In this document: piece by piece, positions 58,432 to 64,000 of the stretch
Layout: each line of letters starts with the position of its first letter
Position numbering within the stretch: the stretch's first letter is position 1
From: Sindora glabra
Taxonomy: Eukaryota > Streptophyta > Magnoliopsida > Fabales > Fabaceae
Length of the DNA: 64,000 nt
Direction: 5' to 3'
Assembly: GCA_020226215.1 (NCBI GenBank)
Contig: CM035233.1
Location: forward strand, 29,391,150 to 29,455,149
Translations under genes and position numbers: made by a program
The notes under the pieces: model-generated
The model's database searches: none
Told to the model about the DNA's origin: nothing
The model's input: only the letters and a program-made list of their open reading frames with translations

Positions 58432-61400
58432 CTAGCTTCACCCATTTCTTTTATATCAAAATTTGAGGCTAAGAAAGTTTTAGTCACATGCACTATATGA
58501 AGACTAATGCCAAATATAAGAATATTATCAACATATAAATTGATAATCACACATTCATTATTTTCATATTTTGTACATACACATATATCTACTTCAACAC
58601 ATGAAAAATTACTATTTATCAAAGTTTAATCAAATTTCTCATATCACTATTTAGGTACTAGTTTTAGATCATATGAAGACTTTTTCAATTTACAGACCTT
58701 ATTTTTTTTGTCCTGGGACCTCATAACCTTTACGTTGTACTATAAAAGTTCCTTCTTCTAAGTTTTACATTGATTTAATGCAAAGCTAATGCAAACAAAA
58801 TGTTAATTGAAGAAAATCCATTTTACTAGTGTAAAAGTATCAAAATAATCAATGTTTTGTTATTGCGTAAAGCCATTTTGCAACAAGATGAGCTTTAAAT
58901 TTTTCTATTGAGCCATTAAGAAAATATTTATTTTTAAAAATCTATTTATAACCTATTGGTTTTACCCTGAGAGGTAAGTCCACTAGTTCTGGAGTTTTAT
59001 TTTTTGAAATTAATTTAAAATCTATTTTAATTGCTTTTTTCCAAAACTTTATTATTTTAGAAGAAGAAATTGCTTTAAAATAAGATTAAGGATTATTATG
59101 TATAATAAATGTATAAACAAAGAAAGCTTCTTTTCTTTACTTTTATTTCTTGTCAAAATTTCATCAATTTGTTTTAAATCAGTTAATAGTGCATTTAAGT
59201 ATTTGTTGCATAGGAAATTTTATCACGTAGTAGATAAATGTGTTCAAAGAATTTAACATTTTTTCCCTATTATTCCATTGCAGTTAAGCATATCACTATT
59301 TAAAATAAGGAACCTATATGCCATATTATTACTTGCATATCCACAAGCATACAATCAGCAGATTTTTACACTATTTTCCTTTTCTTAGGTCAATGTAACA
59401 AGATTTTAGCTAAACATCGCCATACTTTCAAATATTGCAAATAAAGTGTATAAACTTTCCATAACTTATAAGGTGTTTTTCCCATTTTGTTATAAGGTAT
59501 TCTATTTTATAAGTGATAGGCTAATAAAATTATTTCCCTTCACAAATTATTAGGTGAAGAAAAGCTTATTAACAAAGCATTCGTCATTTCTTGAAATGTC
59601 CTATTTTTTTCTTTTTGCTACCTCTATTAACTTGAGTGAATAAAATGGTGTTAACTAATGAATTATTCTTTCTTTTTCCAAAAAAAAAATTAAGGAAGGT
59701 AAGTTCATCGTCTTTATCTTATCCAATCCTTTTAATTTTCCCATTCAATTAATTTTCAACCTCAACTTTATATTTTAGGGACATAGGAAAATTTACATCT
59801 TTATTCTTAATTAAATATATTTTATTATATATAGAATAGTCATTTATAAAAGTAATATAATATTTTTTACCACACTTGTCATAGTTTGTTTTAAATCATC
59901 AAGATTTGCATGTATTAAATCTGATAATATTGATTCTCTATTAATTATAGATGATATATTTTCTTGGTTAACTTAGATTCTGCATGAATTTAACATGTGT
60001 TCGTTTTATTGGAAATAACCTTGCTATTAATGCTAATGTTTACATTTTCATAACATATGAAGTATTTATATGTCCTAATCTAACATGCCATAAGTTAAAA
60101 GAATCAAGCAAATAAACAGAAGAACATGCAATTTCATTCATATTGTTAAGAACATTTAGTATAAATAAACCTTGATTGCAATATTCCTTTCCTACAAAAA
60201 CATTATTTTCAATCATGATAATCTTATTGAATTCAAATGACACTTTAATAATAACTTTTTCGAGCAAAGATATAGATATTAAGTCTGCTCTAATATTAAG
60301 AACATGTAAAACATCAATTAATGCCAAGATTTTGCTAAATTTTAGTTTCGGAAGGATTTTATCCTTCCAAGAACATTTGTAATTCTTTACTCACTAAGGT
60401 AGACATGATCTTTTCCATCTCTACTTAATAAGTAAGAGGTAAAAACTTCCTTATTAGCTAGATATTCCTTATAGCACCAGAGCTTACCACCTATCCTTTC
60501 ACACTGACCATAATATTTGCTTGAAGAATAACCATAACAACTATATCATTTCTAACCATATTTTCCATTGATTTTGTAGGATTCTTATTCCTAACCTTGT
60601 GTTAGCAATAAGGAATATGATGTCCTAGCTTCCCACAAATAGAACATTCTCCTTTCTTTTTCTTAAAGTTAGGATTAGTTGCTTTAAGCTTATAATCATT
60701 CTTTGAATTAACAAAAAAAGGTTTGTGATTGTATCTTTTTTGATATGGATGATCTTATACCAAATTTGCTTTTATTATTAATGACTTTACCTTGGTAGCT
60801 TGGAGTTCTTCACGATTAGTGTCTTTAATGATAATATGAATGATGAATTTTACTAGTGTAAGTTACTTATACTTATGCTTGAGTTGTTATTTACAATCAC
60901 TTCATGAATTTGGTAGCTTTTCAATTAATATCCCAATAATAAACACTTCTTGTAGCACAATCTTTTCAGCTTTTAAGTTCTTTATTAGTTTATGGCATTT
61001 ATTTATGATTTGATATCCTTTTTTTCATTCATCCGGTAATGATAAAAGTTCCCAAACATAGATGTCTATTTTCTTATATCTTCGATAGTGTATTTGAGAA
61101 CCATTAAATGCTAGATTGCCTTAGGTTCCTTGTAAAACAATAAACATCAAACAATTCATTAGATAGTGTATTAAAAATAGTGTATCAACAAACTTTATTG
61201 GCATATTGCAAGTTTTCAAAGTTTTACTCATTTTTTGTACTAATCAGTGCCTTTGCTACTCTATAGATGTCCAAAATGGAAGAAATTTGCTCTCATCAAT
61301 TTTTTGATATTCTAACTATTAAACACTTCAATCTTGTATATGTTTAGGAATGGTTTCATGTAAGAGAGAGTATATGTCAATCGATTGGTAATGACAATAG

Positions 61401-61560
61401 CTCTTTCTATTAGTGGTTAAGCACTTGGCTTTTGGATTTCACTATTAGAGGTAGCAATGGGATCAATAGTAGTAGCCATTAATTCCTTGATATTGTTAAT
61501 TGTAAGGCATGAGATGTTTCATTATCCTTAAGGAATTATCTAATACTTTTTTGTGTAAAA
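58432..61560 (-). pseudogene. Decayed Ty1/copia gag-pol, N-terminal two thirds
   Basis: Read on the minus strand from about 61560: a copia Gag start (KIEVFNSQNIKK-like block), a CX2CX4HX4C zinc knuckle (60646-60605, CSICGKLGHHIPYC), protease-region blocks, the GAG-pre-integrase domain with LWHVRLGH (open piece 60327-60040), integrase fragments (a LDDLKQTMT block near 59900), and reverse transcriptase with INLYVDNILIFG (open piece 58622-58419), where the catalytic YVDD has become YVDN. Many stops and frame changes are present. The protein is cut at GEA by the CACTA-like insertion and resumes at 49781. Confidence 0.8.
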
Positions 61561-61599
61561 GTTAAACTGTAACTTTCCTAGGATTTAATAAGCTCATAT

Positions 61600-61913
61600 G
61601 TTCTATAATGCTTAAATAAAGTATAGTGCAGGCAACAAAAAAATGTTAACCTAGTAAAGAAAAACAATAAAAAAGAAGTATTTAAACGAAAAGAGAGTTG
61701 TTGAGAGTAGAAAATTTTATTAAGTAAAAATAGATGGGAGCTAGTGGTATTTATAGGTAGGATAGAAATAAAAGGAATATTCCAAGATACAAATGTTGAA
61801 AAGAAATTTGGCTGGTTATGGAATATAAATTTTAAAGAGAAGTCTTGAAACATTAGGTAAAAAATCTCAGTTATGTCAAAGAGAAAAACTAGGACATGTT
61901 TTATTTTTCAACA
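61600..61913 (-). repeat. Probable 5' LTR of the decayed copia element
   Basis: On the minus strand a TG start near 61913 is followed by AT-rich U3-like sequence and a TATA box (CTATAAATA, about 61746-61754), ending just before the Gag start. The exact end and primer site could not be fixed. Confidence 0.4.
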
Positions 61914-64000
61914 AATTGAAAAATATTATTCTTAAATGAAGTTTAGTTAAAACATTAGAAATAATATTTTAATTTCGCAAAAATGAACTTGGGCTAGGCT
62001 CTATGAGGTATTCACACTCAAGGGGGCAGACCCATTAGTTACACTTACTTTGATCCATTTCATGCGTGCTAGCTTACCATTTTTTGCACTTAATTTATTT
62101 TCGTGAAGAGTCTCATATTTAAATCTTCTTATCAAGTTTAACCTAATCCATGTGGGATTAAGCCTTTTGAACTATCTTTCTACTTACAACAACAATAACA
62201 TTGTATGTCTTTATGCTAAAAGTGTTATCTTTTATATAAGTTTTCAATAGATGTGCTTTTTTATGATTGACATGCATGATATGATTATTATACATATTCT
62301 TATGCTAAGTTGTTATATTTTTCATATATGAATTATTCATCTACAAATATTAAATTGGACTAACTATATGGCTTATAAAGTACATGTACATTATATAAGA
62401 AAGTTAAAAAGGAAAAAGAGCAAGCATTGAAGTAAAGCAATGAAAAATTTTATTATGGTCAATTTAAGAAGGAACAATGGAAGAAATTCAAGAGAAAAAA
62501 AATGTTTATTAACTACTCAAGAATTGAAAGATTGATTTTTTGGAAGCTTGGAAGTATTAAGAAAAATTTGAGGACTTTATTAGGTATAATATTTTCATTT
62601 TAGGTTTAGACTTTCTTATAAAATAGAGTTTTTCGTGATATAAAGTTTAAACATATTTTTAAAATCTTAGATTGATTAAAGTATTTTAAAAATATAACCC
62701 ACAACTATGTTTTTCCGAGATAACTTATAGGATATTTCAAAAATTAATAAAATATGAGTTTTTGGTTTATTTAATTTTGACTTTTAGTCATTCTTTTGAT
62801 CATATCCCACAAAATACCTATGATTTGATTATGATTTTTTTTTATATGAAAATAGACTCAAATAATTTTCCATAGAAATATCATTTACATAAAATGATTT
62901 ATATACAAGAATTATAAATCTTTCAAGTGAGTCTAGAAATTAGTTTTGTGCATTTCAATTTTTTCTAACCTTTCTTTATTATATATTTGCAGAGGAACAC
63001 AACTTATGCATGTGTGAATTCTATTACTTTGTAAAATTCGGTAAACATTAGAGGTGATCTACATTTCATTTGTGTTGTTAGCACTTGCACTTGAGTTGAT
63101 GAATATGAATAACATCAAACTTATCTTTAGATTGTCCAAGCTTTTGCAGTAGGATATTTACGAACTTCTTTAAGAGAATCAATCAAGGAAAAGAAGAACA
63201 GGTTGACTACTTAATGATTGGAGAAATTTTATAAGAAACCTACCTACTTGCTTGGACCTTTCCTATATAATTATTTGACTACTTGGAAAAATATCTCGTT
63301 GTAAGCTATAATTTGTGTAAGTAATTAATCCAACTGTGTAGGAAATTTTAGACCCTAATATTTTACAATATATATAATAACACTAGGGCCTTGAGGAGCA
63401 TTTTGCTCGATGCTTACTATAATGTTTTACTTGTGGTTTTTGATAACTACTATTATGATGTATAAAACTCAATTTAAAGATCAAATACTTATGTCTAATT
63501 CTTAATTACTGGAATATGATTTTTATGTTGTGGTTAATTTTTATTTTACTAAGAGGTAATGGCCATCAACTAGAAAGGCTTTCTACATCTTAGATTGTAT
63601 GATTGTTTAAATATATATTTTATATAATTATACCATAAATTTTCTTTTCTCTACAAATTGTTTATTCCATCAATATCAAATAGGTCAAAATTTGTTTATA
63701 ATTAATATAAGTAAAACTAATTGTATTGATCAAATTTTTTGAAAGACAAAAATTTAATAATTTAATTGATTAAGAATTGTTTGAACTTTGCAATTGATCA
63801 TAAATCATTTATAAGTCCAGATCAAATTTAATACAAGCTCCGGGCCTCAGTCAAGTTAATATAAAACTTCCATATAATTTTTAATTTTATTTAAGTGATA
63901 AATAAATTAAAATATTTTTAAATATTTTTTCATTTCTGTGCGAAAAGAATTGAAATATTTGTCTCCTATTTCATAAATTACTGTTTTTTAAATGATTATA
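61914..64000. other. AT-rich stretch without a recognisable gene
   Basis: No coding similarity, terminal repeats or RNA genes were recognised up to the right edge. Confidence 0.5.

Overview
This window comes from the nuclear genome of a flowering plant, most likely a eudicot. It is AT-rich and dominated by plant-type transposable elements. I found no convincing free-standing host gene, rRNA, tRNA or CRISPR array. Almost all recognisable coding sequence belongs to LTR retrotransposons or is decayed transposon sequence, so the window reads as repeat-rich intergenic or pericentromeric DNA.

Layout, left to right. At 1-1480 lies a decayed CACTA (TNP2-type) transposase on the minus strand, running off the left edge. 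A hAT-like MITE follows at 4067-4567, then a minus-strand fragment of a long LTR at 5768-7140 and a second hAT-like element at 7361-8192. A solo LTR resembling Del/Tekay chromoviruses occupies 9541-11993. The first full Athila-lineage Ty3/gypsy element (Athila-A) spans 12774-26000, with LTRs, a tRNA-Asp primer site, gag-pol, an ATHILA-type extra ORF and a 5-bp target duplication. A third hAT-like MITE is at 26609-26929. Two further solo LTRs with perfect 5-bp duplications are at 28834-30203 and 31209-34805.

The most interesting object is the second Athila-lineage element (Athila-B) at 35071-46818. Its two 1598-bp LTRs differ at only 8 positions by eye. In the slot where Athila-A keeps its ATHILA ORF, Athila-B carries two intact intronless genes. 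One (42281-42829) is a small basic four-cysteine protein that resembles nucleic-acid-binding proteins of filamentous plant RNA viruses. The other (43158-43835) is a homologue of LONELY GUY (LOG), the cytokinin-activating phosphoribohydrolase, with an altered catalytic loop. I know of no description of an LTR retrotransposon carrying this pair, and it is my main candidate for an undescribed system.

The right part is a nest of insertions. A minus-strand Ty1/copia element (about 49373-61913) is split in its reverse transcriptase by a CACTA-like insertion (49782-58431). That insertion contains a solo LTR of the Athila-A family (50792-52290), two diverged copies of the 31-kb LTR family, and a third decayed Athila-like 3' end. 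Nothing is recognisable in 61914-64000.

A second unexplained signal is a family of GC-rich nested palindromes with arms ACACGGGGT and ACCCCGTGT. They form clusters in the Athila-A LTRs, again upstream of the Athila-A extra ORF, and in the unrelated chromovirus-like solo LTR. All domain and family calls were made by eye from motifs; no database search was possible.
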